Origin: Roseovarius carneus
Lineage (GTDB): Bacteria; Pseudomonadota; Alphaproteobacteria; Rhodobacterales; Rhodobacteraceae
DNA length: 64,000 nt
Direction: 5' to 3'
Assembly (NCBI RefSeq): GCF_020141465.1
Contig: NZ_JAHSPD010000001.1
Coordinates: 2,922,777 to 2,986,776 of the forward strand
In this document: one piece after another, positions 8,551-18,375 of the stretch
How the letters are laid out: every line of letters starts with the position of its first letter
Numbering within the stretch: position 1 is the stretch's first letter
The notes under the pieces: model-generated
The model's database searches: none
What the model saw: the letters and a program-made list of their open reading frames with translations, nothing else
Told to the model about the DNA's origin: nothing
Translations under genes and position numbers: made by a program

Positions 8551-8982
8551 ATGAAACAACCCAAGAAACATCGCCTATCTGTCTATTTAGACCCAGACAT
8601 CATGGCTTCGCTTGCCGATTACGCCGCCCGGCGCGACCACTCGCGCTCTCTCGTGGCCGAAGCCGCCATTGCATCATTTCTGTCGCCCGACGGCGCAGAG
8701 CGGCAAGAAGCAGCTACCACGAAACGCCTCGACCAGATCGATCGCCGCATGATCCGTTTTGAGCGCGACGTCAGTATTTCGGTCGAGACCCTCGCGCTAT
8801 TTGTCCGGTTTTGGCTCACCACCAACCCGCCTCTGCCAGAGCCCGCCAGAGCGGCGGCTCAGGCACAAGCAGGCGAACGGTATGATGCCTTTATCGCAGC
8901 GCTCGGTCGGCGGCTAGCCAAAGGGCCAGCTTTGCGTCAGGAAATCTCTGAAGATGTAAGCGGTGACGCAAAACAATTGTAA
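8551..8982 (+). CDS. Ribbon-helix-helix (CopG/TraD-like) protein
   Basis: A 143-aa protein with an N-terminal ribbon-helix-helix domain (HRLSVYLDPDIMASLADYAA then RRDHSRSLVAEAAIASFL) and a longer helical C-terminal part ending in a weakly hydrophobic segment (ETLALFVRFWL). It follows traG by 10 bp. In Tn4371-like elements a CopG-type gene is regularly found between traG and trbB. It may bind oriT as a relaxosome accessory or repress the trb operon. The fold is clear; the target is unknown. This gene marks the left border of the metal-resistance cargo. Confidence 0.8.
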   Translation: MKQPKKHRLSVYLDPDIMASLADYAARRDHSRSLVAEAAIASFLSPDGAERQEAATTKRLDQIDRRMIRFERDVSISVETLALFVRFWLTTNPPLPEPARAAAQAQAGERYDAFIAALGRRLAKGPALRQEISEDVSGDAKQL

Positions 8983-9254
8983 CGAATACGGTCAATGGGG
9001 TTGTTCACTAGCCAACATGCAGGTTTCCGCAGTGCGGGCGAAGCGTAAATTCGCTGCGCATGCGTGTACGGCTGCTTAAGCGCGCGTTGCGGCCTTTCAA
9101 GATGAATTGCTGACCTTCATTGGTAATGGTCTTGATCCGGTAAGAGAGTCTGCTAATCGTTCCGACTTCGAGCCATAATCCAAACTTCTGTCCCATAGCT
9201 GACCGCCACGCCATGTGAAGTGGCGATCAAAGCAAGTGACTTAGGTGGTTAGAC

Positions 9255-9704
9255 CTACGAATGGCGCTCAAACACAATGGTCTCTCCACCATGCAATACA
9301 AGTAGCGTTTCGAAAGCATCGCGCTGGTCCCCCATCTCCATGCCGGGCGAGCCGATCGGCATTTCGGGAACGGTCAGGCCAACGGCATCTGGACGCTCAG
9401 CCAACAGGCGTTGGATGTCAGCCGCCGGGACATGGCCCTCGATGACGTACCCTTCTATGAACCCTGTGTGACAGGAGCTAAGCTCGGGTGTTATCCCTGC
9501 ATTGTCCTTGGCGGCCCACAAGGCATCTTGCGTGATGTCTTGCGCATCGACGTCAATCCCGGCGGATTCAACGTGGGCGATCCATGCCGAGCAGCATCCG
9601 CAAGTCGGGGATTTGAGCACTTTCATGCTTGGCGTTGCGGCAAAGACCGGACCAGCGGCAAGTGCTGAGCCAGCGGCGATCATTAGGAAGTTTCTACGGT
9701 TCAT
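9255..9704 (-). CDS. Exported DUF411 protein (probable periplasmic copper/metal-binding protein)
   Basis: A 149-aa DUF411 protein. The N terminus MNRRNFLMIAAGSALAAG is a twin-arginine-like or Sec signal. The mature part has a CGCC box (SPTCGCCSAW), then LSSCHTGFIEGYVIEGHVP and GLTVPEMPIGSPGME, all diagnostic of the family. DUF411 proteins are regularly encoded beside copper and other metal resistance genes and probably bind metal through the Cys residues. It is the last gene of the leftward copper operon, 40 bp after the multicopper oxidase. Downstream (8983-9254) I see no gene. Confidence 0.85.
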   Translation of the reverse strand: MNRRNFLMIAAGSALAAGPVFAATPSMKVLKSPTCGCCSAWIAHVESAGIDVDAQDITQDALWAAKDNAGITPELSSCHTGFIEGYVIEGHVPAADIQRLLAERPDAVGLTVPEMPIGSPGMEMGDQRDAFETLLVLHGGETIVFERHS

Positions 9705-9744
9705 TGGATTTCTCCTTTAGTGTTTTATTCTGGCGCTAATCGGT

Positions 9745-11136
9745 TCAAGCCACGCGCAGCCATGTCATCATTCCGCCTGCAGAATGCTCCAGCATGTGGC
9801 AATGCAAAAGCCAATCTCCGGGATTGTCGGCAACAAAGGCGATCTGCGCGGTCTCGCCTCGGTCTATAAGAAGCGTGTCACGCAGGGGACCTGCCGTCCC
9901 ATTCGTGGCGATCTGGCGGAAGTGATGACCATGAAGATGCATCGCGTGGGGCCAGGCCGTATCGTTGGTGATGTCGATCCAAACGGTTTTGCCCCGATCA
10001 GCCGCAACCAAAGGCTCATCCGGCATGTCGGCCATGCCGTTGAAGGCCCAGACTTTACCGGCGCCGGCCATCTCGCGCATGCCCATCATCTGTCCGCCCA
10101 TCATGGCACCACCCATACGTCCCATGGCCCCGCCTTCCATCAGAAGGGCTGCCCTTCTGGCAGTCTCCAAAGGGCCAAGCTGCGGCACCGGGTTGGGTGG
10201 CAGGGGTGACGGAGCGTCCAGACGTTCGGATCGGGCAACCGCTGTGACGTCAAATGTCGCGATTGCATAACCGCCGTCACGCTCAAAGCTGATAAGGAAA
10301 GCTTCCTCGCCAACGCTCGCCGTCACGTCAACAATGATATCCGCCCGTTGCGCCGGCGCCAGTGTCAGGCGATCCAACGGTTGTGGCGCATCAAGCGGCA
10401 TGCCGTCCAGAGCAACAATCCATCCGGCAAGGCCTTGAGCCTCAAGCGAGAAAATCCGCGCATTTGCGGTGTTCACAAGGCGCAAACGATGACGATTGTG
10501 CTGCTGAACAGGTTTCCGCCAGGCACCCAATCCGTTCACAGTGATCCAGTTCCCAATCCGACCGGCATGCGCCCAATCGTGCATATCACCGAAACCGCCC
10601 GCGATCTGGGCATCCTCCGACAGACGCCAGTCATCAATTAAAAGTACCTCATCGTTGTCGACTTCGGGGCCTCCCTCGGCTTCTTCGACGACCAGCGCCC
10701 CGGAAAGCCCCCGCGCCATCTGCTCATAAGACCGATTGTGGGGATGATACCAATAAGTTCCGGCATCGGGCACAACGAAGTCATAGAGAAATGTCGCTCC
10801 AGGTTCGACGACGTCTTGTGTCAGACCGGGGACGCCATCCATCGCGTTGTCGATGCGGATCCCATGCCAGTGGATGGTGCTTGGCTGCGGGAGTTCATTT
10901 AGAAATCGGCGCGTCATTCGGGCGCCTTGCGGCAGCCTGAGCGTAGGACCTGGAACCGCTCCGTTATAGCCCCACACCTGCGTTTCAGGGTAGTTCGCGG
11001 GTGCGAGTTGAAGCGCGCCTTCGCGCGCAATCAGGTCTGGCGGCGTTTCAGCCTGTAAAGTTGTCGGACGAAAGCCAGTTGCCGCCAATGCCGCAACCAT
11101 CCCACCTCCAAACCTCCGACGTGTGATCGTTTTCAT
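9745..11136 (-). CDS. Multicopper oxidase (CopA/CueO type), Tat-exported
   Basis: A 463-aa periplasmic multicopper oxidase, likely oxidising toxic Cu(I). The N terminus TRRRFGGG followed by a hydrophobic stretch is a Tat signal. Copper ligands are seen in IHWHGIR (residues 88-94), YWYHPH (128-133), AMHLHGHHF near residue 400 and HCHMLEH near residues 445-451, where Cys446 is the type-1 ligand. A Met-rich insertion (GRMGGAMMGGQMMGM, near residue 350) recalls the Cu(I)-binding Met-rich loop of CueO. It overlaps copD by 4 bp, so the two are coupled in the copper operon. Confidence 0.92.
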   Translation of the reverse strand: MKTITRRRFGGGMVAALAATGFRPTTLQAETPPDLIAREGALQLAPANYPETQVWGYNGAVPGPTLRLPQGARMTRRFLNELPQPSTIHWHGIRIDNAMDGVPGLTQDVVEPGATFLYDFVVPDAGTYWYHPHNRSYEQMARGLSGALVVEEAEGGPEVDNDEVLLIDDWRLSEDAQIAGGFGDMHDWAHAGRIGNWITVNGLGAWRKPVQQHNRHRLRLVNTANARIFSLEAQGLAGWIVALDGMPLDAPQPLDRLTLAPAQRADIIVDVTASVGEEAFLISFERDGGYAIATFDVTAVARSERLDAPSPLPPNPVPQLGPLETARRAALLMEGGAMGRMGGAMMGGQMMGMREMAGAGKVWAFNGMADMPDEPLVAADRGKTVWIDITNDTAWPHAMHLHGHHFRQIATNGTAGPLRDTLLIDRGETAQIAFVADNPGDWLLHCHMLEHSAGGMMTWLRVA

Positions 11137-12083
11137 AAGAAACCCCCTCTGTTCGTTTCTGTGGTCTGACCGCTGGCGGCCGCACTACCGATTTGGTTTG
11201 TCGCTTCGGGCGCGCTGATCGTGGTCAAGATTGCTGTTGTCATAAGGATCAATGCCACAAGCACCGATTCCATTTGAATGCTCCGACGCAGATGCGCGCT
11301 GGCACCCGGCTCTTGCCGAAGCGAGGCAGGCGTCAGGCGCAACTTGTTCCATGCGGCAAAGCCAATGATGCCGAGAAAAACGCCCAGCTTCATTGCAAAA
11401 AACTGCCCGTAGGAGGTAAAAAACGCATCTAGTACGTTGCCAGTTAGCAGCCATAGGGTAACTCCCCCCGCCAAGGTCAACGCACCAACGACCCAGATGG
11501 CAATCCGGCCAAAATCGTGGCTGACCTGCCCGGCGACACTGGCCGTGTCCGCCCCCGAAAGGCGGTAGAGCGGCGTGAAGGCCCCAATCCAGAACGCCAA
11601 GCCCAGGATATGGAGCGAGATGAGTGCGGCAAGCAAAAAGCGTGGTTCTTCCAGCGCATGGCCGCGAAATACGAAAGATGCCGCCACGACAAGGACACCG
11701 AAGACCGCGAGCGGTCGCCCGAGACGTGCGGGCAGCAGGATCGCACAAATCAAGGCCAGTCCGACAAGCCGCAAAGCGATGCTGGAGCCCAGGGGGCTTT
11801 CCGAAACCATCGTCAGCATCATCAGATCAGTTGCGCCCTGCCATGTGCCGCCCATCAGGAAACTCGCACGCAGCGGAAGTCGCAACAGAGACAAAAGGGC
11901 TGCCCCAATGGCGCAGAAGACCGACAACCGGCGCAGCGCTTGCACCTCGGGTGCGGGAAGACGGCGGAGTATCAAAATACTCAATATGCTGCCCATTGCG
12001 ATCAAGGCCGTCGCGTAGACAAGCGCCTTTACGCAAATGGACAGCCAAGTGACCAAGTCAGCTGAAGCGAGCGCGCTCAGCAT
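11133..12083 (-). CDS. copD: CopD family copper resistance/transport membrane protein
   Basis: A 316-aa integral membrane protein with about eight hydrophobic helices, matching the CopD/PcoD family. Distinctive positions are the N-terminal helix after MLSALASADLVTWL, the RGHALEEPRFLLA loop, SLHILGLAFWIGAFTPLYRL and AWNKLRLTPAL-like segments. CopD works with periplasmic CopC to move or handle copper at the inner membrane. The gene sits between copC (7 bp apart) and the multicopper oxidase (4-bp overlap), a conventional copCD-oxidase order. Family assignment is firm; transport direction is not evident from sequence. Confidence 0.85.
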   Translation of the reverse strand: MLSALASADLVTWLSICVKALVYATALIAMGSILSILILRRLPAPEVQALRRLSVFCAIGAALLSLLRLPLRASFLMGGTWQGATDLMMLTMVSESPLGSSIALRLVGLALICAILLPARLGRPLAVFGVLVVAASFVFRGHALEEPRFLLAALISLHILGLAFWIGAFTPLYRLSGADTASVAGQVSHDFGRIAIWVVGALTLAGGVTLWLLTGNVLDAFFTSYGQFFAMKLGVFLGIIGFAAWNKLRLTPASLRQEPGASAHLRRSIQMESVLVALILMTTAILTTISAPEATNQIGSAAASGQTTETNRGGFL

Positions 12084-12089
12084 CGGCTC

Positions 12090-12449
12090 TCAATTCGAGA
12101 TTTCAAAACTGAACGTCCCTTGCATTGGATGACCATCGGCTGCCAGTCCCCGCCACTCGACCTTGTACTGACCTGCTGGCAACGCTGGCGGCGCGGCACT
12201 GAATTCACTGACAGGCTGCATATTGTCGCTGCGCGTCACATCATGCGAAGCTCCATCCTGATCGGTGAGAGAGATCAGAGTGACGCGCATTGGCATGTCA
12301 AAGCGCATTGAAATTGTCGGCGGAGACGTCTCCAGAACGGCCCCATCCGCTGGCTCCGTTGCCTCTTTCTTGGAATGCGCATCTGCGCTTGGAGATGCGA
12401 ACGCCAGCGAAAGTGCCGCGATCGCGGCAAAGTAAACGGCAGGTTTCAT
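12090..12449 (-). CDS. copC: Periplasmic copper-binding protein CopC
   Basis: A 119-aa exported CopC. The signal peptide ends at ADAH, so the mature protein begins with His (HSKKEATEPADG), the N-terminal Cu(II) ligand expected in CopC. A second copper site is suggested by DGHPMQGTFSFEI at the C terminus. The start at 12449 is favoured over an upstream in-frame Met because CAGGAGCAAAAT provides a good ribosome binding site. It is followed closely by copD. The role is periplasmic copper sequestration and delivery. Confidence 0.88.
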   Translation of the reverse strand: MKPAVYFAAIAALSLAFASPSADAHSKKEATEPADGAVLETSPPTISMRFDMPMRVTLISLTDQDGASHDVTRSDNMQPVSEFSAAPPALPAGQYKVEWRGLAADGHPMQGTFSFEISN

Positions 12450-12518
12450 ATTTTGCTCCTGAGCCTGGATTTGAAAAACGCTGACCGGAAACAAGGTCTC
12501 CGGCCAGCCGTCGCCGCC

Positions 12519-12863
12519 TTATTCAGGCATCATCGCGCCAATTGCATACATGCCGTCGTCGCCCTTTATCAGCATCAGCGTGACGGAATCTCCGGCCGCA
12601 ATATCGCCCATCATTTCCGCGTCGGGCATCATCGCCAAATCCATCGTCATGGCCGGCCAGCCGATTTCAGGAATGGGTTCGTGACTGACATTGGCAGTGC
12701 CTTCGCCGATGGAATTCACCACGGCCTTGGTATGCACGGCACCTTCCATCATTTCGTCACTCATCGGCATGTTCGAATGGTCCATGTCCGAGTGGTTCAT
12801 TTGCGCAAACGCCAGTGGCGCGCTCAGAACGAGAACAGAGAGGGCAAGAGGGAGAGTTTTCAT
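12519..12863 (-). CDS. cusF: CusF-like periplasmic copper chaperone
   Basis: A 114-aa exported protein with a signal peptide ending LAFAQ, a Met/His-rich linker (MNHSDMDHSNMPMSDEMM) and one CusF domain: VVNSIGEGTANVSHEPIPEI then GWPAMTMDL, carrying the His, Trp and two Met ligands of the Cu(I)/Ag(I) site. The end, VTLMLIKGDDGMYAIGAM, is the last strand pair. CusF hands Cu(I) to the CusBA efflux pump, whose genes lie directly upstream. The same module is found four more times fused to CusB (16075-18285). The start at 12863 is chosen because the upstream Met would add a stretch before a complete signal peptide. Confidence 0.9.
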   Translation of the reverse strand: MKTLPLALSVLVLSAPLAFAQMNHSDMDHSNMPMSDEMMEGAVHTKAVVNSIGEGTANVSHEPIPEIGWPAMTMDLAMMPDAEMMGDIAAGDSVTLMLIKGDDGMYAIGAMMPE

Positions 12864-12898
12864 GGGTAGTCCTTTCAGGTTGGGTTGATTGGCAGGCT

Positions 12899-15800
12899 TC
12901 ATTCTGCCGGTAAATGTGCTGCGGGTTCTTGAGCTGGTTGCAGCAATTCTCTGTTGACCCGTTTCAGGGCCAGCCTTTTCCAGATCACGAAGATCGACGG
13001 AATGACAAAGAGCGTCAGAAGGGTCGCGGTCGCCATGCCACCGATCATCGGAGCCGCGATCCGCTGCATGATCTCGGACCCGGTTCCGGTGCCGTACATG
13101 ATCGGAATGAGGGCTGCGAAGATGGTTGCGACTGTCATGACTTTGGGACGGACGCGTAGGAGCGCGCCTTCAAAAACAACCTCTTCCACATCTAGCGAGG
13201 TCATTTCGCGCCGCTCAGTCGCGGCTTCTTTCTTGCGTTTTTCCCATGCCAGATTGAGATAGAGCAGCATCACGATGGCCGTCTCAACCGCCACGCCAGC
13301 CAGCGCGATAAAGCCCACCAGAACAGCGACCGAAATATCGAAGCTGAGATACCATAGGAACCAGACGCCCCCGGCCAAGGCGACAGGCAACGCAGCAAGT
13401 ATAATCCCCACCTCGATTACCCGATTGAAGGCCATGAACAGCATCAGTGTGATAATCAGAAGTGTCGCCGGGGCTACGAGCTTGAGCCGTTCCTGCATGC
13501 GTTCGATGTATTCGTATTGCCCGGACCACGTGATCGAATAACCCGTTGGCAGTGTGACCTGATCGGCGACGAGCGCACGGGCTTCATTGACATAGCCACC
13601 CAAATCGCGCCCCGCGATGTCGATGAATACAAATCCGGTGCGTCGCGCATTTTCGGACCGGATCATGGCAGGTCCATCGACGACTTTTATTTCCGCCAGA
13701 CTGCCGAGCGGAATGTGCGCACCCGAGGGCGTCACTACCGGCAGATCCCGCAGCCTTTCGGGGCTGTTGCGCCATTCCTGCGGGTAGCGCAGGTTAATCG
13801 GGAAGCGTTCCAGCCCCTCGACGGATTCCGACACCTGCATGCCGCCGATGGCGGTCTGCACAACATCCTGAATGTCACGCACAGACATCATGTAGCGGGC
13901 AGCGGCATCGCGATCGACATTGATCTCAACAAAACGCCCGCCAATGGGGCGTTCAGCGTAGGCCGATGCCGTACCATCAATATCGGCCACCACGCGCTCC
14001 ACCTCGATCCCGATCTGTTCGATCACACTGAGGTCTGCGCCGGATATCTTGACGCCCACGGGTGTCTTGATGCCGGTCGCCAGCATGTCGATCCGGTTCT
14101 TGATCGGTTGAATCCAGACATTGGTAACGCCGGGGATCTGTACCACGCGATCAAGCTCGTTGCGGATCATCTCCATCGTCATGCCGGGCCGCCAATCTTC
14201 CTCGGGCTTCAACTGAATGGTGGTCTCGATCATCGTCAACGGCGCAGGATCGGTGGCGGTGTCCGCCCGGCCTAGCTTGCCATGCACGGTCAGGACCTCG
14301 GGCACCGTCGCAATCAGGCGGTCGGTCTGTTGCAAGACCTCGCGCGCCTTGCCGATAGACACACCGGGATAGAGCGATGGCATATAGAGAAAATCGCCCT
14401 CGTTGAGTTCGGGCATGAATTCGGTTCCGATGCGCTGAAGCGGCCACATCATCGAGGCGACAAGTACGCCCGCCAGCACCGTCGTGGCCCATGGCCACGC
14501 CACGGCGGCGTCCAAAAACGGGCGGTAAATCCAGATCACGATCCGGTTCAGTGGGTTCTTTCGTTCAGGCAGAATGCGCCCGCGCACAAAGTAACCCATA
14601 AGCACCGGCACCAGCGTGATGGACAGGATCGCGGCGGCGGCCATCGCATAGGTCTTGGTGAAGGCAAGCGGTTTGAAAAGCCGCCCTTCTTGGCTTTCCA
14701 GCACGAACACCGGCAGGAAGCTGACCGTGATGATCGCAAGCGAATAGAATAGTGCGGGCCCGACCTCTGAGGCGCATTCACTGACGATGCGCCAACGATT
14801 TTCGTTGGTCAGTTTCTCCTTTTCGATCCGCCGGTGCATCGCTTCGATCATGACGATCGCGGCGTCCACCATGGCGCCGATGGCAATGGCGATGCCGCCC
14901 AGCGACATGATATTGGCGTTCACCCCTTGCAACTTCATGATGATAAAGGCCGCAAAAATGCCAAGCGGGAGCGACAGCAGGATCACCAGCGACGACCGGA
15001 TGTGCAAAAGGAAAGCCGCACAAACCAGAATGACGACGATGAATTCTTCGGTCAGTTTCTTTTGCAGGTTCTCGATCGCACGCTCGATCACGCCCGCGCG
15101 GTTGTAAGTGGTGACGATCTCGACACCTTCGGGCAGGCTGGATCGTAGCTCTTCGATGCGGGTTTCCACGGCCTTGATCGTGGCCAGCGCATTGCCGCCC
15201 CAGCGCAGGATCACCACGCCGCCGACGGCGTCACCCTCTCCGTTGAACTCGCCCACACCCCGTCGCATCTCGGGGCCAAGGCGAATGTCGGCGACATCGG
15301 CCAAAGTGATTGCCGCACCGCGCGCATTCACCATCAACGGCGCTTTGGCCAGATCGGCCAGTTCGTCGACATAACCCGTAGAGCGGACCATGAACTCGGC
15401 CTCGCCCATCTCGATCACGCTACCGCCTGTCTCGCGGTTTGCGCCCTGGATAGCGTTGCGGATCTGGGCAAGCGTTACATCATAGGCGCGCAGTTTGTTG
15501 GGATCGACGACGACTTGGTATTGCTTGACCATGCCACCAATGGTTGCCACTTCAGATACCCCATCGACGGTCTGCAGCTCGTACTTCAGGAACCAGTCCT
15601 GAAGCGTGCGCAACTCGGCCAGATCATGGCCGCCGGTGCGGTCAATGAGCGCATATTGGTAGATCCAACCCACGCCGGTCGCGTCTGGTCCAAGCTGGGG
15701 TGAGACACCTTCAGGCAGATCGGCAGCGATCTGGCCAAGGTATTCCAGCACCCGCGTGCGCGCCCAGTAAAGATCGGTGCCATCCTCGAAAACAACATAG

Positions 15801-16078
15801 ACATAGCTGTCACCGAAGAACGAAAACCCGCGCACGTCGCTGGCCCCCGGCACGGCAAGCATGGCGGTTGCAATGGGATAGGTGATCTGGTCTTCGACCA
15901 CCTGCGGCGCTTGCCCCGGATAGGGCGTTTTGACGATCACCTGTACATCCGACAGGTCCGGAATCGCGTCTACGGGGGTTTCCCGAATTGCCCAGATACC
16001 CGCAACGGCCATCATCACCGCGAGAGCCAGAATGATCACGCGGTTCGCGATGGAAGCGCGAATGATGGCCGGGATCAT
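12899..16078 (-). CDS. cusA: Heavy-metal RND efflux pump, CusA/CzcA family
   Basis: A 1059-aa inner-membrane RND transporter of the heavy-metal efflux class, exporting Cu(I)/Ag(I) in proton exchange. The N terminus has the family hallmarks ETPVDAIPDLSDVQVIV and PYPGQAPQVVEDQITYP. The layout is one helix, a large periplasmic loop, six helices, repeated twice. The block GGIAIAIGAMVDAAIVMIEA corresponds to the conserved proton-relay helix of this family. The gene overlaps cusB by 4 bp and is followed by cusF, so the order is cusB-cusA-cusF. No outer-membrane CusC-like gene is found in the operon. The Cu/Ag specificity is inferred from the neighbours. Confidence 0.93.
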   Translation of the reverse strand: MIPAIIRASIANRVIILALAVMMAVAGIWAIRETPVDAIPDLSDVQVIVKTPYPGQAPQVVEDQITYPIATAMLAVPGASDVRGFSFFGDSYVYVVFEDGTDLYWARTRVLEYLGQIAADLPEGVSPQLGPDATGVGWIYQYALIDRTGGHDLAELRTLQDWFLKYELQTVDGVSEVATIGGMVKQYQVVVDPNKLRAYDVTLAQIRNAIQGANRETGGSVIEMGEAEFMVRSTGYVDELADLAKAPLMVNARGAAITLADVADIRLGPEMRRGVGEFNGEGDAVGGVVILRWGGNALATIKAVETRIEELRSSLPEGVEIVTTYNRAGVIERAIENLQKKLTEEFIVVILVCAAFLLHIRSSLVILLSLPLGIFAAFIIMKLQGVNANIMSLGGIAIAIGAMVDAAIVMIEAMHRRIEKEKLTNENRWRIVSECASEVGPALFYSLAIITVSFLPVFVLESQEGRLFKPLAFTKTYAMAAAAILSITLVPVLMGYFVRGRILPERKNPLNRIVIWIYRPFLDAAVAWPWATTVLAGVLVASMMWPLQRIGTEFMPELNEGDFLYMPSLYPGVSIGKAREVLQQTDRLIATVPEVLTVHGKLGRADTATDPAPLTMIETTIQLKPEEDWRPGMTMEMIRNELDRVVQIPGVTNVWIQPIKNRIDMLATGIKTPVGVKISGADLSVIEQIGIEVERVVADIDGTASAYAERPIGGRFVEINVDRDAAARYMMSVRDIQDVVQTAIGGMQVSESVEGLERFPINLRYPQEWRNSPERLRDLPVVTPSGAHIPLGSLAEIKVVDGPAMIRSENARRTGFVFIDIAGRDLGGYVNEARALVADQVTLPTGYSITWSGQYEYIERMQERLKLVAPATLLIITLMLFMAFNRVIEVGIILAALPVALAGGVWFLWYLSFDISVAVLVGFIALAGVAVETAIVMLLYLNLAWEKRKKEAATERREMTSLDVEEVVFEGALLRVRPKVMTVATIFAALIPIMYGTGTGSEIMQRIAAPMIGGMATATLLTLFVIPSIFVIWKRLALKRVNRELLQPAQEPAAHLPAE

Positions 16079-18285
16079 TGGATCACCTCTGGAGCCGCAG
16101 CCACGCCAACTAGCGTCAATGAGAAGTCCGCGTTGCGCTTGAGCAGAAGCGTGACCTCGTCTCCCTCCGGCAAGCGCGACACATCAACTGACGGATCAAT
16201 GACGAAATCCATCGTCATCCCCGGCATTCCGATCTCCATCATCGGGCCGTGGGTGATGTTTGCCATACCCGCCGCGGCATTGATGGCATTGATGGTGCCT
16301 GACACTTCCATCGGCGGAGTAATAGGTTCGGCGGACGCAAGGATCATCGTCATACCATCCGGGCGGGCGAAGGTCAGGGTCATCTCCTGCCCGGTGATCA
16401 AAGCGGCAGGATCAAGCGCCGCGTCCAAGGCGAAGCCCATGGTCATGCCGGGCATCCCGATCTCGACAATTGGTCCGTGCGCGATCGTGGCCACGCCGGT
16501 CTCTTGATCAACACTCTCGATCGTTCCAGACACCACAATCGGCGAGGCCGCAGCATTGTCTGTTGCCGCTTCCATCGGCTCAGACATGTTCATCTCGTTG
16601 TCGCTCATCATTCCGTCGCCTCTCACGGCGACGATTGTGAAGAGCCCGTTCTCCCCTTTGGACAAATCAAACTCGACGGGCTGATCGAGCGGCACCTCTG
16701 CCACGTCGAACCCTGCGACTGGCATGTCCATCTGCATTGAAGGCCACCCCAATTCCGGGATCGGATCATGAGATAGTGTCAGTTTGCCATCCGCCGTAAC
16801 GGCCATGACAGTTCCTGTGCCTGTTGCGGCAATTCCATCGTCGCTGCCAAGCTCGATCAGGCTGAACAACCCGTCCGCGCCGCGTGCCGCGCGGAATGCC
16901 ACCTGCAGACCCGGTTCCAACCGGCCCAGCGGAATATCGGCGCGCAACGGAAAACGCGATGTCATCGCAGGCCAATCCAGCGCGTCCAGTGCCGCATGTC
17001 TGATCGTGGCGCTGCGGTTTTCGATGTCGAGCGCAATCAACTCGCCAGTGCCTCGCGCTGGGGCCTCATCTGTCGGCGCCATGCGCATCAGACCAGCGCT
17101 CAAAGCGCTCTCGCTGTCGATCAGAAACTGAGCAGACGCCACGACTTCTTCACCAGGCGCCAGTCCCTGCACGACTTCCGTTCGGCCACCTCCGCCAAAG
17201 TTGTCACGGAGACCTGTTGTGATCAGGCGTGGCTTGAATGTGCCTTCTCCGGTTTTCAGAATGACGCGTTCGGCAGCGCCCGTGCGAATGATCGCCTCGG
17301 TCGGGACCGTCAGCGCCATGCGTGTCTCGTTGGGGATGAGGCTGACATTTCCGAACATGTTGGGCCTGAGCAGCCCCTCCGAATTATCAAATCGCAAGCG
17401 CACGGGCAGCGTGCGCGTCTCAGCATCAAGTTCGGGATAGATGTAATCGACCACGCCCTCGAAGGTGCGTCCGTGCAAATGCTCAAACCGAGCGACCGCG
17501 CGCATATCATCCGTCATGCGCGCGATGTCACGCTCAAAGACATCCACGATCAGCCAGACGGCACTGAGGTCGGTCAAAGAGACGGCGCGAACACCAGGTT
17601 GCAGGAACATCCCATCTGCTGCCTCGAGGGAGATGACCACCCCGTCCTGCGGGGCCAAAACCTCAATGTTACGCGCAAGCACACCTTCGGCTTCGATCCG
17701 GGCGATCTGGTCGTCCGACATGCCGAGGCTCCGCAAACTGCTGCGTGCGGCTTCGAGGATGCGGGGGTCGCCATCTTCAACCGCGCGCACCAGATCGCTG
17801 CTGGCAGAGCCGATCTGGGGCGAGAACATTTCGAATAGGACGTCGCCCTTGCGCACCGGATCACCGACGGCGCGGACGTTCAACGCCTCGATCCAGCCCT
17901 CCACACGGGTGTGCACATGGCTTGTCAGGTGTTCGTCATAGCCCACAAAACCCACCGTCTCGATCCGCTGCGAAATCTCGGCGGTCTGCGCAATCGCGGT
18001 GCGGACACCGATCGCATTGATCTCGGCCGCTGACAGCGTCACCTCGGATGGATCACCCGAAGGTTCCTGACCCGCAAAGACCGGCACCAAATCCATTCCC
18101 ATCGGGGATTTGCCGGGACCCGATTGCCGAAAATTGGCATCCATCGGAGCAACCCAATAGAGGATTTCTGGCCCTGTCGATCCGGCCATGTCCGATGGAT
18201 TGAAATACAGTCTTTCCAGATAGATGCCACCAGCAACCCCGGCGGCAAGCGCCAGAATGCTCAGGGCTGAATATCGTCCACGCAT
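16075..18285 (-). CDS. cusB: CusB-type membrane fusion protein with four C-terminal CusF-like domains
   Basis: A 736-aa periplasmic adaptor, far longer than typical CusB. After an N-terminal membrane anchor comes a metal-binding HMBD motif (YWVAPMDANF, GKSPMGMDLVPVF), then the hairpin, lipoyl and beta-barrel domains (GFVGYDEHLTSHVHTRVEGW, LAPQDGVVISLEAADGMFLQ). From about residue 430 there are four tandem CusF-like modules. The last three carry recognisable H-W/M-M-M ligands (SHDPIPELGWPSMQMDM; AHGPIVEIGMPGMTMGF; THGPMMEIGMPGMTMDF). The first (DALDWPAMTSRF) looks degenerate. The start at 18285 is the Met before a clear anchor helix. The gene is coupled to cusA by an ATGA overlap. The fused chaperone modules probably raise local Cu(I) loading. 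Confidence 0.88.
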   Translation of the reverse strand: MRGRYSALSILALAAGVAGGIYLERLYFNPSDMAGSTGPEILYWVAPMDANFRQSGPGKSPMGMDLVPVFAGQEPSGDPSEVTLSAAEINAIGVRTAIAQTAEISQRIETVGFVGYDEHLTSHVHTRVEGWIEALNVRAVGDPVRKGDVLFEMFSPQIGSASSDLVRAVEDGDPRILEAARSSLRSLGMSDDQIARIEAEGVLARNIEVLAPQDGVVISLEAADGMFLQPGVRAVSLTDLSAVWLIVDVFERDIARMTDDMRAVARFEHLHGRTFEGVVDYIYPELDAETRTLPVRLRFDNSEGLLRPNMFGNVSLIPNETRMALTVPTEAIIRTGAAERVILKTGEGTFKPRLITTGLRDNFGGGGRTEVVQGLAPGEEVVASAQFLIDSESALSAGLMRMAPTDEAPARGTGELIALDIENRSATIRHAALDALDWPAMTSRFPLRADIPLGRLEPGLQVAFRAARGADGLFSLIELGSDDGIAATGTGTVMAVTADGKLTLSHDPIPELGWPSMQMDMPVAGFDVAEVPLDQPVEFDLSKGENGLFTIVAVRGDGMMSDNEMNMSEPMEAATDNAAASPIVVSGTIESVDQETGVATIAHGPIVEIGMPGMTMGFALDAALDPAALITGQEMTLTFARPDGMTMILASAEPITPPMEVSGTINAINAAAGMANITHGPMMEIGMPGMTMDFVIDPSVDVSRLPEGDEVTLLLKRNADFSLTLVGVAAAPEVIQ

Positions 18286-18375
18286 TGTTGCCTCGACCCC
18301 AGTTCCGACAACGGAACTGTTTCTAATAAATTGCAGTCGCGCAGTCGCAGGATGCGGCCACGGTTCGGAAATCAA

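Noticed and set aside
9008..9214. 68-codon leftward frame between the RHH gene and the DUF411 gene
   Set aside because: No domain, no ribosome binding site, atypical composition. The stretch is treated as intergenic.
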